A model generated the notes under the pieces. It made no database searches, was not told where the DNA came from, and worked only from the letters and a program-made list of their open reading frames with translations. The position numbers and the translations under genes were made by a program. DNA of 64,000 nucleotides from Pseudomonas sp. R5(2019) (GTDB lineage Bacteria; Pseudomonadota; Gammaproteobacteria; Pseudomonadales; Pseudomonadaceae). Below, one piece after another: positions 17,923 through 26,764 of this stretch. Numbering within the stretch: the first letter of the stretch is position 1; each line of letters begins with the position of its first letter. Location of the stretch: positions 62,001 to 126,000 of the forward strand of contig NZ_JAAAMT010000002.1 in the NCBI RefSeq assembly GCF_009905435.1, written 5' to 3'.

Positions 17923-19211
17923 TGCGCGGCTCCCGCGAGTTGCTTGAGGGCCTTGCTGAAAAAGTCGCGAGCACCAAAGTTGCCGGATTTGAGTGCCAGG
18001 GCCAGCGGCTGGTCACCGCTGCTGACGGTCGCCGGCACACCCGGATCAATCTGCGCACCGATTTTCAGCAGGCTGACATCCAGCGCCTGTACCACCGCGC
18101 CCGAAGTCTCTCCACCGGCGATGACAAAACGGCGCACACCGCTCTGGCGCAAGCCTTGAGCGATGGCACCAAAGGCTTGTTCGACCAGCGTGCCGGCCTG
18201 CTCGACACCGAGCTGGCGCTGCACGGCCTTGACGTCTTCCGGCGAGCTGGTGGCGTAGATCAACACGGTCTGTTCGTTGTCGCGGGCAAAGGCCAGCGCC
18301 TGTTCAACCACCGGCTCGCCGGCGGACAGCGCCAGCGGATCGAGACGCAGCGCCGGGCGACCGGCTTCAAGCCAGGCCGCGACCTGGCCATTGGTGGCGA
18401 CCGACGCGCTACCGGCCAGCACCACTTCACCGCCCTGCACCGCCGGCAATTGGGCCGCGTCGAGGTCGCGCAGCTTACCGGCGCGGCGGAAGTTTTCCGG
18501 CAGGCCCAGGGCCAGGCCCGAACCGCCGGTCAACAGTGGCAGGTCGGCACAGGCGGCGCCCAGGGTATAGAGGTCGGCATCGCAGACGGCATCGGCAATG
18601 GCCATGCCGGTGCCCTGGGCGCGCAACTCGGCAATCCGGGCACGTACTGGCTCCACGCCCTTGGCGACGGTGTCGTAACGCAACAGGCCGACCGGCCGGG
18701 TGGTTTGCGCTTGCAGCACGCGCACCAGGTTGGCGTCGTTCATCGGCGTCAGCGGGTGATGCTGCATGCCCGACTCACTCAGCAGCTGGTCCTGGACAAA
18801 CAGGTGGCCGCGAAAGATCGTCCGGCCGTTTTCCGGGAACGCCGGGCAGGCCAGGGTGAAATCGCTGCCCAAGGCCTTGAGCAAGGCTTCGCTGACCTGG
18901 CCGATATTGCCGGCGGCGGTGGAATCGAAAGTCGAGCAATACTTGAAGAAAATCTGCTCGCAGCCCTGCTCGCGCAGCCAGGCCAGCGCCGCCAGCGATT
19001 GTTCGATCGCCTCATTGACCGGCAAGGTGCGCGACTTCAGGGCGATCACGACGGCGTCGGCGTCCAGCCCCGCCGCGGCGTCGCCGCTGGGAATGCCGAT
19101 GCTCTGGATGGTGCGCATGCCGCCGCGCACCAGCATGTTGGCCAAATCCGTGGCGCCGGTGAAGTCATCGGCAATGCAGCCCAGCAAAGGGCGTACCGTG
19201 GGGTGGGTCAT
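17919..19211 (-). CDS. otnK: 3-oxo-tetronate kinase (DUF1537 family)
   Basis: Predicted 430 aa from an ATG with GAGGAG upstream. The N-terminal acid-sugar-binding domain begins LLGCIADDFTGATDLANM (D15, D16), and the C-terminal nucleotide-binding domain contains VIAGGETSGAVV. Length and both ends match the four-carbon acid-sugar kinases formerly called DUF1537. It phosphorylates 3-oxo-tetronate at C4 with ATP. It is 10 bp downstream of ltnD and overlaps otnC. Confidence 0.9.
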   Translation of the reverse strand: MTHPTVRPLLGCIADDFTGATDLANMLVRGGMRTIQSIGIPSGDAAAGLDADAVVIALKSRTLPVNEAIEQSLAALAWLREQGCEQIFFKYCSTFDSTAAGNIGQVSEALLKALGSDFTLACPAFPENGRTIFRGHLFVQDQLLSESGMQHHPLTPMNDANLVRVLQAQTTRPVGLLRYDTVAKGVEPVRARIAELRAQGTGMAIADAVCDADLYTLGAACADLPLLTGGSGLALGLPENFRRAGKLRDLDAAQLPAVQGGEVVLAGSASVATNGQVAAWLEAGRPALRLDPLALSAGEPVVEQALAFARDNEQTVLIYATSSPEDVKAVQRQLGVEQAGTLVEQAFGAIAQGLRQSGVRRFVIAGGETSGAVVQALDVSLLKIGAQIDPGVPATVSSGDQPLALALKSGNFGARDFFSKALKQLAGAAQ

Positions 19212-19221
19212 CAGAGGCTCC

Positions 19222-20127
19222 TCAAACAGACTCGGGCTTGGCGGTCGGCAGGTCGATACCGGGGAAAATCTTGATCACGGCCGAATCGTCTTCACGGCCG
19301 AAACCGGCGCTGGAGGCCTGCATGAACATCTGATGGGCGGTGGCCGACAGCGGCAGCGGGAATTTGCTGGCCCGGGCGGTATCGAGCACCAGGCCCAGGT
19401 CCTTGACGAAGATATCGACGGCCGACAGCGGCGTGTAATCCGCCTTGAGGATGTGCGGTACACGGTTTTCGAACATCCAGGAATTGCCGGCGCTGTGGGT
19501 GATCACTTCGTAGAGGGCATCGGCATCGACGCCCTCGCGCAGGCCCAGGGCCATGGCTTCGGCGCTGGCGGCGATGTGCACCCCGGCCAGCAGCTGGTTG
19601 ATGATCTTGACCTTGGAGCCCAGGCCATGGGCGTCGCCCAGGCGGTAAACCTTGCCGGCCATGCCCTGCAGCACGGCTTCGGCCTTGGCGTAGGCCGCTG
19701 CCGGGCCCGAGGTCATCATGGTCATCTCGCCCGCGGCAGCCTTGGCGGCGCCCCCGGAGATCGGCGCATCGAGGTACAGCAGGCCGGCTTCGGCCAGGCG
19801 CTCGCCCAGCTCGACCGCATAGGTCGGCGCCACGGTGGCGCAACCGATCACCAGGCCGCCTTGGGCCAGCGCCGCCACGGCTCCGTTTTCACCAAACAGA
19901 ACGGTTTCAGTCTGCTCGGCGTTCACCACCACGGTGATGATCACATCGCACTGAGCGGCCATCTGGGCAGGCGAAGCGCAAGCCACGCCGCCTTCGCTGG
20001 CGAACTGCTCGGTAACTGCCGCGCGGACATCACAGGCATGCACATTGAAACCGCTGCGCAGCAGCGAACGAGCAATACCCAGGCCCATCGCGCCCAGACC
20101 TACAACACCGACATTCTTGTTGTTCAT
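19222..20127 (-). CDS. ltnD: L-threonate dehydrogenase (beta-hydroxyacid dehydrogenase family)
   Basis: Predicted 301 aa from the ATG at 20127 with GGAG upstream; the 35 extra codons of the long frame cover the promoter region. The Rossmann motif VGVVGLGAMGLGIARSLL is followed by LYLDAPISGGAAKA (substrate loop) and GSKVKIINQLL with the catalytic lysine. It resembles glyoxylate/tartronate semialdehyde reductases, but with otnK, otnC and otnI it is best read as NAD-dependent L-threonate (or D-erythronate) dehydrogenase giving 2-oxo-tetronate. It is first in the operon. Confidence 0.88.
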   Translation of the reverse strand: MNNKNVGVVGLGAMGLGIARSLLRSGFNVHACDVRAAVTEQFASEGGVACASPAQMAAQCDVIITVVVNAEQTETVLFGENGAVAALAQGGLVIGCATVAPTYAVELGERLAEAGLLYLDAPISGGAAKAAAGEMTMMTSGPAAAYAKAEAVLQGMAGKVYRLGDAHGLGSKVKIINQLLAGVHIAASAEAMALGLREGVDADALYEVITHSAGNSWMFENRVPHILKADYTPLSAVDIFVKDLGLVLDTARASKFPLPLSATAHQMFMQASSAGFGREDDSAVIKIFPGIDLPTAKPESV

Positions 20128-20544
20128 GGGGACTCCAGAGGAAAACAAACACTGTTGCCCCATCGCGCACCACGGCGGGGCTGTGAACAGATAATCCTCC
20201 AGTGAACGAATTATGTGAAGTAATTTTTTCACATAACATTTTTTAACATCGACATTGTCTTTTCAGTTTCCTGCAGCGCCTTGTCTTTCGCGGTGTATCG
20301 ACGATTGAAGATGACGGCCGGAGCCTGGACGGCTTTCACAGATCACAACATCAGACCGCCATGACCGGATTGCGCGCACGGTGCAGCCCATCGGTTTTAG
20401 CGAGTTTTTCTCATCCACTGCCCGACAGTCTCCTAGAATCAAAATGCAAACAATTCGCTTTGATCTGGTTGGTTTAGTGCTTGACAGCCTGCGCCACACA
20501 GACCTGTGCCTGATAACTCAAAAAATCGCAGGAGTTGCCCAAGA
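20128..20544. other. Divergent intergenic region between ltnD and the ABC importer
   Basis: These 417 bp hold no supported gene. The ltnD side has the palindrome at 20211-20236. The importer side has TTGACA at 20481-20486 without a well-placed -10 box, and a weak TCAAA-N15-TTTGA inverted repeat around 20439-20463. I could not recognise a clear Fur box. Confidence 0.5.
20211..20236. promoter_or_regulatory. Palindromic operator upstream of ltnD
   Basis: TTATGTGAA (20211-20219) and TTCACATAA (20228-20236) are exact inverted repeats separated by 8 bp, 84 bp upstream of the ltnD start. A symmetric A+T-rich site here fits a repressor operator for the acid-sugar operon, probably bound by the DeoR protein at 13932. 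Binding is inferred. Confidence 0.6.
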
Positions 20545-21561
20545 ATGTCTGCTCGTATTCCTTCGCTGTTCAAGAAAGCCCTTTTGACCACGGCCCTGCT
20601 CAGCGCAGGCGTTGTCAGCGCCGCGACGAGCCCGGAGGGCATCGTGGTCTACAACGCGCAACACGAAAGCCTGACCAAGGCCTGGGCCGAGGGCTTCACT
20701 CAGGAGACCGGCATCCCGGTCACGCTGCGCAATGGCGCTGACACCGAAATGGGCAACCAACTGGTGCAGGAAGGTGCCTCGTCCCCGGCCGACGTGTTCC
20801 TCACCGAAAACTCACCGGCCATGGTGCTGGTCGACAACGCCGGGTTGTTTGCCCCTGTCGCCCCGGGCACCCTGGAGCAAGTCGGCGCGCCGTATCGCCC
20901 GGCCCACGGCAAATGGGTTGGCATCGCCGCGCGTTCGACGGTGTTTGTCTACAACAAGGACAAGCTCAAGGAGGTCGACCTGCCCAAGTCCATCGTCGAC
21001 CTGGCCGAGCCGAGCTGGAAAGGCCGTTGGGGCGCATCGCCCGCGGGTGCGGACTTCCAGGCAATCGTCAGCGCCATCCTGGAGCTCAAGGGTGAAAAAG
21101 CCACCCTGGACTGGCTCAAGGCGATGAAAACCAACGCCACCGCTTACCGTGGCAACAGCGCCGTGCTCAAGGCGGTGAATGCCGGGCAGATCGACAGCGG
21201 CGTGATCTATCACTACTACAGCTTCGTCGATCAGACCAAGACCGGCGAAAACAGCAAGAACACCGCCCTGCACTACTTCAAGCACAAGGACCCGGGCGCC
21301 TTTGTCAGCCTGTCCGGTGGCGGCGTGCTGGCATCGAGCAAACACCAGGAAGAGGCCCAGGCGTTCCTCAAGTGGATCACCAGCAAGGACGGCCAGGCGA
21401 TTCTCAAGGACGGCAAGTCGTTCGAGTACGCGGTTGGCAAGGGCGTGGCGTCCAACCCGAAACTGGTGCCCCTCGACCAGCTGGATGCGCCCGCCGTCGA
21501 CGCCTCCCGACTCAACAGCAAAAAGTCCGTCGAGCTGATGACTCAGGCGGGGCTGCTGTAA
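20545..21561 (+). CDS. Fe(3+) ABC transporter substrate-binding protein (FbpA-like)
   Basis: Predicted 338 aa from the ATG at 20545 (AGGAG 11 bases upstream); a GTG 39 nt earlier is less likely. The signal peptide ends around AGVVSA, giving a periplasmic protein. [20 protein letters not shown] and the tyrosine pair in [10 protein letters not shown], which co-ordinate ferric iron in FbpA/FutA proteins, are conserved. It delivers ferric iron (or a related anion complex) to the permease encoded 4 bp downstream. Confidence 0.9.
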   Translation: MSARIPSLFKKALLTTALLSAGVVSAATSPEGIVVYNAQHESLTKAWAEGFTQETGIPVTLRNGADTEMGNQLVQEGASSPADVFLTENSPAMVLVDNAGLFAPVAPGTLEQVGAPYRPAHGKWVGIAARSTVFVYNKDKLKEVDLPKSIVDLAEPSWKGRWGASPAGADFQAIVSAILELKGEKATLDWLKAMKTNATAYRGNSAVLKAVNAGQIDSGVIYHYYSFVDQTKTGENSKNTALHYFKHKDPGAFVSLSGGGVLASSKHQEEAQAFLKWITSKDGQAILKDGKSFEYAVGKGVASNPKLVPLDQLDAPAVDASRLNSKKSVELMTQAGLL

Positions 21562-21565
21562 GTCG

Positions 21566-23158
21566 ATGAACGAGCACCTGTCGTTGCCGGACACCGCCGA
21601 GGTCGCGGCGCCGGCGCTTGCACCCTTGCGTCGGCGGCGAACCGGCGGCGCCTGGGTGATTGGCCTGTCGGTGCTGGTGTCGGTGCTGGCCCTGATGCCG
21701 ATTGCATTTGTGCTCGGGGTATCACTGCAGACGGGCTGGGACGGTATCGTCACCCTGGTGTTTCGACCCCGGGTCGGCGAGCTGTTGGTCAACACCGTGC
21801 TGCTGGTGCTGCTGACCCTGCCCTTGTGCATCGCGCTGGGGCTTGCCCTGGCCTGGCTGACCGAGCGCACCGACCTGCCCGGACGGCGCCTCTGGTCGCT
21901 GTTGGCCACCGCGCCGCTGGCGGTGCCGGCCTTCGTTCACAGCTATGCCTGGGTCAGCCTGGTGCCGCCGATTCATGGGTTGTTTGCCGGGGTGCTGATT
22001 TCGGTGGTTGCCTACTTCCCGTTTCTCTACCTGCCGATTGCCGCGACGCTGCGGCGCCTGGACCCGGCCATTGAAGATGTCGCCGAATCGCTCGGGCTCA
22101 AGCCCTGGGCGGTGTTTTACCGGGTGGTGTTGCCACAGTTGCGGCTAGCGATTTGCGGCGGTGCCTTGCTGGTGGGCCTGCACTTGCTGGCCGAGTACGG
22201 GCTGTACGCGATGATCCGTTTCGACACCTTCACCACGGCGATCTTCGATCAGTTCAAATCCACCTTCAACGGCCCGGCGGCGAACATGCTCGCCGGTGTG
22301 CTGGCGCTGTGTTGCCTGGCCATGTTGACGGTTGAATCGGCCGCTCGCGGGCATCTGCGCTATGCCCGGGTCGGTTCGGGCAGCGCGCGGGTGCAGCGGC
22401 TCACCGTGCTTGATCGCAAGACCTCGGCGCTGGCCTTGCTGCTGCCGATCCTCACCAGTCTGCTCGCCCTGGGCGTGCCGCTGGTGACCCTGGGCAGTTG
22501 GCTGATCGCCGGTGGCATCGAGGTCTGGCACCTGGACGAAATCGTGCCTGCGCTGGAGCAAACCCTGGTGCTGGCCACTGTGGGCGCGGTATTGACCACC
22601 TGCGCGGCGGTGCCCATCGCCTGGTTGTCGATTCGCTCGCCGGGGCGCTTGCACCGAGTGCTGGAAAGCTGCAACTACATCACCAGTTCACTGCCGGGCA
22701 TTGTCGTGGCCCTGGCGCTGGTGACGTTCACGATTCATGTTGCCCGGCCGATCTACCAGACCCTCGTCACGGTGCTGCTGGCTTATTTGCTGATGTTTTT
22801 GCCCAGGGCACTGGTCAGCCTGCGTGCCGGCATTGCCCAGGCCCCGGTCGAACTTGAGCACATGGCCCGCAGCCTGGGCCGCACCCCGGGCCAGGCACTC
22901 TGGCTGATCACCCTGCGCCTGGCCGCGCCGGGCGCCGCGGCCGGTGCGGCGCTGGTGTTTCTGGCGGTGACCAATGAACTGACGGCAACCCTGCTGCTGG
23001 CCCCCAATGGCACCCGGACGCTGGCCACCGGCTTCTGGGCCATGACCAGCGAGATCGACTATGCCGCCGCCGCGCCCTATGCGCTGATCATGGTGCTGCT
23101 GTCGCTGCCGTTGACCGGGCTGCTCTACCACCAATCCCAACGCATGGCAGGCCGATGA
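21566..23158 (+). CDS. Fe(3+) ABC transporter permease (FbpB-like, fused double permease)
   Basis: Predicted 530 aa with about 12 membrane segments, i.e. two BPD_transp_1 halves in one chain as in FbpB. The EAA loops are seen as [23 protein letters not shown] in the first half and [22 protein letters not shown] in the second (shown in part). It starts four bases after the binding-protein stop, and its own stop overlaps the ATPase start (ATGA). Confidence 0.9.
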   Translation: MNEHLSLPDTAEVAAPALAPLRRRRTGGAWVIGLSVLVSVLALMPIAFVLGVSLQTGWDGIVTLVFRPRVGELLVNTVLLVLLTLPLCIALGLALAWLTERTDLPGRRLWSLLATAPLAVPAFVHSYAWVSLVPPIHGLFAGVLISVVAYFPFLYLPIAATLRRLDPAIEDVAESLGLKPWAVFYRVVLPQLRLAICGGALLVGLHLLAEYGLYAMIRFDTFTTAIFDQFKSTFNGPAANMLAGVLALCCLAMLTVESAARGHLRYARVGSGSARVQRLTVLDRKTSALALLLPILTSLLALGVPLVTLGSWLIAGGIEVWHLDEIVPALEQTLVLATVGAVLTTCAAVPIAWLSIRSPGRLHRVLESCNYITSSLPGIVVALALVTFTIHVARPIYQTLVTVLLAYLLMFLPRALVSLRAGIAQAPVELEHMARSLGRTPGQALWLITLRLAAPGAAAGAALVFLAVTNELTATLLLAPNGTRTLATGFWAMTSEIDYAAAAPYALIMVLLSLPLTGLLYHQSQRMAGR

Positions 23159-24228
23159 GCGCCCTTGAACTGACCGCCCTTTACAAGTCTTTCGGCCCGC
23201 TCGCGGCACTGGAAAACGTCAATCTGTCGGTGCCGGCCGGCAGCCGCACCGCCATTGTCGGCCCGTCCGGTTCGGGCAAGACCACCTTGCTGCGCATGAT
23301 CGCAGGCTTCGAGTTTCCCGACGCTGGCCGTATCGTGCTCAATGGCCGCACGCTGGTCGACGGGCGCCATGAAGTCCCCGCTCATCAGCGCCAGATCGGT
23401 TATGTACCGCAGGACGGTGCGCTGTTCCCGCACATGACGGTGGCTGGCAATATCGGTTTCGGCCTGCCGGGCACCGCGGCCGGCAAGCAGCCGCGCATCG
23501 ATGAGCTGATGGACCGGGTCGCGCTGGACCGGCGCATGGCCCAGCGCTGGCCGCACGAGCTGTCCGGCGGGCAACAGCAGCGCGTCGCGCTGGCCCGGGC
23601 GCTGGCCCAGCAACCGCGGCTGATGCTGCTGGACGAGCCGTTTTCAGCACTCGACACCGGTCTGCGTGCCTCCATGCGCAAGATGGTCGCGCGGCTGCTG
23701 AGCAACGCCGGCGTCACCACCATTCTGGTGACTCACGATCAGGCCGAAGCACTGTCGTTCGCCGACCAGTTGGCGGTGATGCGCCAGGGCCGGCTGGTGC
23801 AGGCCGGCCCGCCGATGGACCTCTACCGCTGGCCGCAGGATGAGGAAACGGCGCTGTTTCTGGGGGATGCGGTGGTGATGCCGGCCTGGATCGAAAATGG
23901 CAGGGCCACGTGCGAATTGGGGTTGGTTCACGTCAACGGCACCTCGGTGACAGGCGCGGCGCGCATCATGTTACGGCCTGAACAACTGCTATTGACCAGC
24001 GAGCCGACTTGCCTTGAACGCACACCCGGCTGCTTCGGCGTGGTGACCGACCGCGACTTTGGCGGCAACACCTGCACCCTGACCGTGGAGCTGGCGGCGC
24101 CGCCCATGGCTACCCATGGCAGGCCCATGAACCGCGCCTTGCTGGTGCGCAGCTCGAGCATCGATATCCCGCCGACGGGGAGTACGGTGCGGATCACCGC
24201 GCTGGGTGAGGCGCATGTGTTGGGGTAA
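23155..24228 (+). CDS. Fe(3+) ABC transporter ATP-binding protein (FbpC-like)
   Basis: Predicted 357 aa. Walker [10 protein letters not shown], signature [15 protein letters not shown], Walker [13 protein letters not shown] and the H-loop THDQAEAL are intact. The C-terminal ~120 residues form the TOBE-like regulatory domain usual for FbpC/CysA-type ATPases ([10 protein letters not shown]). It powers the importer encoded upstream, with translational coupling through the ATGA overlap. Confidence 0.9.
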   Translation: MSALELTALYKSFGPLAALENVNLSVPAGSRTAIVGPSGSGKTTLLRMIAGFEFPDAGRIVLNGRTLVDGRHEVPAHQRQIGYVPQDGALFPHMTVAGNIGFGLPGTAAGKQPRIDELMDRVALDRRMAQRWPHELSGGQQQRVALARALAQQPRLMLLDEPFSALDTGLRASMRKMVARLLSNAGVTTILVTHDQAEALSFADQLAVMRQGRLVQAGPPMDLYRWPQDEETALFLGDAVVMPAWIENGRATCELGLVHVNGTSVTGAARIMLRPEQLLLTSEPTCLERTPGCFGVVTDRDFGGNTCTLTVELAAPPMATHGRPMNRALLVRSSSIDIPPTGSTVRITALGEAHVLG

Positions 24229-24271
24229 GTTTTTTGTCGCCTGTGCTGGCCTCATCGCTAGCAAGCTCTGC
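24227..24271 (+). repeat. 45-bp dispersed repeat, copy 1
   Basis: It matches the reverse complement of 30163-30207 at 44 of 45 positions. It begins at the last two bases of the ABC ATPase stop codon. The half GCTAGCAAGCTCTGC resembles a common Pseudomonas REP variant. Confidence 0.75.
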
Positions 24272-24303
24272 TCCCACACCCATCCCCGGTTCTGCCGAAT
24301 CTA

Positions 24304-24540
24304 GATGTAGGAGCCGGGCTTGCCCCAATGCCGGTCAGTTAAGGCATAGATTCTGTGGGAGCGGATTTATCCGCGAATCCATTCACCGCGGTTTTTCTGG
24401 CATTGCGCGGCGCCTTCATTCGCGGATAAATCCGCTCCCACATGGATCTCGCCTTAACTGACTGGCATTAGGGCTTGCCCGCGATGAACGATGACGCGCA
24501 ATCACTGAAAAACCGCGGTGTCCTCATTCGCGGGCAAGGT
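24304..24540. repeat. Composite nested REP region
   Basis: An inner pair of TGTGGGAGCGGATTTATCCGCGAA-type arms (24353-24376 and 24417-24442) is flanked by a second inverted pair (GCCGGTCAGTTAAGGC near 24330 and GCCTTAACTGACTGGC near 24450), and then by GGGCTTGCCC-type arms (24316 and 24473, 24530). I see no gene in 24229-24581. Confidence 0.65.
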
Positions 24541-24581
24541 TCGATGCGGCTGCTGCCGACAAGTTTAAGCCATAGCCTAAG

Positions 24582-24751
24582 CTATCGAAGCTTCAGCGCT
24601 TTTTCATAGACTGCACCACGCTCTCGCTTGCCCACTGTCACTACGTTTCAAGTCGTTCGGCGAGTTTTTTCTTGAGTTGATCCCTTAGGGTATGTCCCAG
24701 CTTGCCCCATTCCTTGAGTGCTGATGGCAGAAACTCAAGCTTATAGGTCAT
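24582..24751 (-). pseudogene. RelE/ParE-type toxin gene with internal deletion
   Basis: An ATG at 24751, overlapping the antitoxin by 11 bp as usual in such pairs, opens a frame MTYKLEFLPSALKEWGKLG... that reads as a canonical RelE N-terminus but stops after 36 residues (TAG at 24641). Immediately after, in another frame, comes VVTVGKRERGAVYEKALKLR and a stop at 24582, which is a canonical RelE C-terminus. About 35 central residues are missing, including the catalytic core, so the toxin is dead. Confidence 0.8.
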
Positions 24752-24986
24752 CCAGACCTACCGGGACAGGTGTTTCGTGGCGTCGAGCGCGGACTAGCTC
24801 GGCCAGATCGAGATCATCCAGCCGCTCCATCATCGCTTCAAATACTTCGGCAGGCACCATATAGCCCATGACGCGGTTGTGGTTAAGCACGGCGACCGGG
24901 CTACCACCGGCGCCGCTCAACACGGCCGAGGGGTTTTTCTTCAATTCAGATACGCTGACTGCGATATTGGCCAAGACGTTTTGCAT
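24741..24986 (-). CDS. Phd/YefM-type antitoxin
   Basis: Predicted 81 aa: MQNVLANIAVSVSELKKNPS is the start typical of Phd/YefM antitoxins, followed by VAVLNHNRVMGYMVP. It normally binds DNA with its N-terminus and neutralises the RelE-like toxin with its C-terminus. The partner toxin just downstream carries an internal deletion, so this antitoxin is now unpartnered in this locus. It could still repress its own promoter or neutralise related toxins. Confidence 0.88.
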   Translation of the reverse strand: MQNVLANIAVSVSELKKNPSAVLSGAGGSPVAVLNHNRVMGYMVPAEVFEAMMERLDDLDLAELVRARRHETPVPVGLDDL

Positions 24987-25082
24987 GATTAAGACTCCAA
25001 ATTAGGTCTTAATACCGGTCCAAATTACTCTATTCATCAACCGCCACTTGGCGCCGAGACATCCTTGGCACCAAACCTCGAT

Positions 25083-25826
25083 TCACATCAGCACCCGAAC
25101 AGCCTGCAACGCCACCATGTGCCCCGGGTAAAACCAATACCCCCACTGCCGCACCGGCCAGACCTTGAAGGTGAGCCGCTGGCGCAGAAGCCACAGCCCA
25201 ATCAGCGGCGCAGCCACCGCCGTGGCCAGCGACAGCAACGCAAACATCTCAAGACCCGCCGCCCTGCCCAGCAGTCCGGTGCGGCTGTTGATCAGCAAGC
25301 ACAGGAGCGAGGGCAGCGACCACAAAATCCCCGGCTTCTTGATCGCCAGCAGCAATGCCGCCGGCACCAGCACGCCATGGAACCCATACATCAAGGGCTT
25401 ATCCAGCGCATACCCCACCCCGACGGCAATCACCGCCAGCACCACGCTGGCGGCGGTGCGATGCTGAACGCCCCAGGCCACCACCAGCCCCAGCGCCAGA
25501 GTGGGCAGCACATTGAAGGTGCCCGAGGTACCGATGAAGTGATATGGCACTTCAGACAGGGCGCCGAACACGACCATCAAGGTGAAGTAACGGGCGTTGG
25601 CTGCCGTCAGAAACTCACCCGGTTTGGCGCGGGCGACGTTTGCGGCAATGGCGAGGCAGAAAAACGGGAAGGAGAAGCGTCCGAGAATGAACAGGTCGAC
25701 CATGTGGGGCCAGACCAGGCGCATATGGTCGAGCAGCATGGTCAGCAGCCCTATCCATTTGATCAGGTCCAGGCTGGCGCTTCGAGTCTTGAGCGTGCCT
25801 GGAGCGGTTGCTGTGAGGGTCGTCAT
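25083..25826 (-). CDS. TraX family membrane protein
   Basis: Predicted 247 aa, about 8 membrane segments. The ATG at 25826 overlaps the aldo/keto reductase stop (ATGA). SLDLIKWIGLLTMLLDHM and FGRFSFPFF-like stretches are the TraX signature; TraX acetylates F-pilin, and chromosomal homologues are putative membrane acyltransferases. No pilin or conjugation genes lie nearby, so the target is unknown. It is co-translated with the Tat-exported reductase, an unusual partnership. Confidence 0.8.
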   Translation of the reverse strand: MTTLTATAPGTLKTRSASLDLIKWIGLLTMLLDHMRLVWPHMVDLFILGRFSFPFFCLAIAANVARAKPGEFLTAANARYFTLMVVFGALSEVPYHFIGTSGTFNVLPTLALGLVVAWGVQHRTAASVVLAVIAVGVGYALDKPLMYGFHGVLVPAALLLAIKKPGILWSLPSLLCLLINSRTGLLGRAAGLEMFALLSLATAVAAPLIGLWLLRQRLTFKVWPVRQWGYWFYPGHMVALQAVRVLM

Positions 25827-26755
25827 CTCCACGATTCAATCAGCTGCTGACGCTGAGCCTCACTGAGCAGCGGCCCGAACCCGGCACCGGCATTTTCCGC
25901 CATGTAACGCGGGTTACCTGTACCGGGGATCACACAGGTTACCGCCGGATGAGACAGCAGAAACTTGAGTGCCAGTTGCGGCCAGCTAACCGCCTCCACC
26001 TGCGCGGCCCATCCCGGCAGCGGCTTGTCTTTCATTCGGCCTATCAGCGCCCCGCCGCCAAACGGCCGGTTGCAGATCACCGCCACGCCGCGCTCACGGC
26101 ATAATGGCAGGATTCTGTTTTCGACCGCGCGATCGTCCAACGCGTAGTTGATCTGCAAGAAATCCAGGGGCTCAGCCCTCAGCACTGCCTCCACCTGGTC
26201 GTAGGCGGACGAGGTGTAATGGGTGATGCCGATGTAACGGATGCGCCCTGCTTCCTTCCATTGGCGCAAGGTGGGCAGATGGGCCTGCCAGTCCAGCAGG
26301 TTGTGAATCTGCATCAGATCGATACGTTCGGTTCGCAACCGTTTGAACGACTGCTCCATCTGCGCAATGCCCGCTTCCCGGCCGCGGGTCCAGACCTTGG
26401 TCGCCAGAAACGGCGTAACGCGCGGGTTGAGGTTTGCCAACAGTTCGCCCGTCACCTGTTCGGCGTGACCGTACATGGGCGAGGAGTCGATCACCGTACC
26501 GCCCTTCTCGAACAAGGCATCCAGCACGGCAGGCAGGTCCTTGTAGCCCGGGTCGGACGGCGTGACATCAAAGCCGCGATAGGTCCCCAGCCCGATGACT
26601 GGCAGTGGCTCGGCGCTGGATGGGATCAGTCGGGTCAGCATTTTCCGCGACGACATGGCTGATTCTCCAAAGGCGGCATTCAAGCCCACCGCTGCCGAGG
26701 CGCCAGCAGCGAGCTTGAGGATGTGTCTACGGCTGAAAACAGTTGCGCGCGCCAT
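25823..26755 (-). CDS. Tat-exported aldo/keto reductase
   Basis: Predicted 310 aa. The N-terminus SRRHILKLAAGASAAVGLNA is a twin-arginine signal, so the protein is probably folded with cofactor in the cytoplasm and exported to the periplasm. The AKR barrel shows VIDSSPMYGHAE (catalytic Asp and Tyr), ATKVWT (Lys) and MQIHNLLDW (His). It would reduce a carbonyl with NAD(P)H; how cofactor is supplied in the periplasm is unclear. It is 9 bp after the MFS-like gene and overlaps the TraX gene. Confidence 0.85.
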   Translation of the reverse strand: MARATVFSRRHILKLAAGASAAVGLNAAFGESAMSSRKMLTRLIPSSAEPLPVIGLGTYRGFDVTPSDPGYKDLPAVLDALFEKGGTVIDSSPMYGHAEQVTGELLANLNPRVTPFLATKVWTRGREAGIAQMEQSFKRLRTERIDLMQIHNLLDWQAHLPTLRQWKEAGRIRYIGITHYTSSAYDQVEAVLRAEPLDFLQINYALDDRAVENRILPLCRERGVAVICNRPFGGGALIGRMKDKPLPGWAAQVEAVSWPQLALKFLLSHPAVTCVIPGTGNPRYMAENAGAGFGPLLSEAQRQQLIESWR

Positions 26756-26764
26756 ACGGTTTCC

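Noticed and set aside
20439..20463. Fur box upstream of the iron importer
   Set aside because: The A+T-rich stretch around 20440-20465 does not match GATAATGATAATCATTATC well enough to claim.
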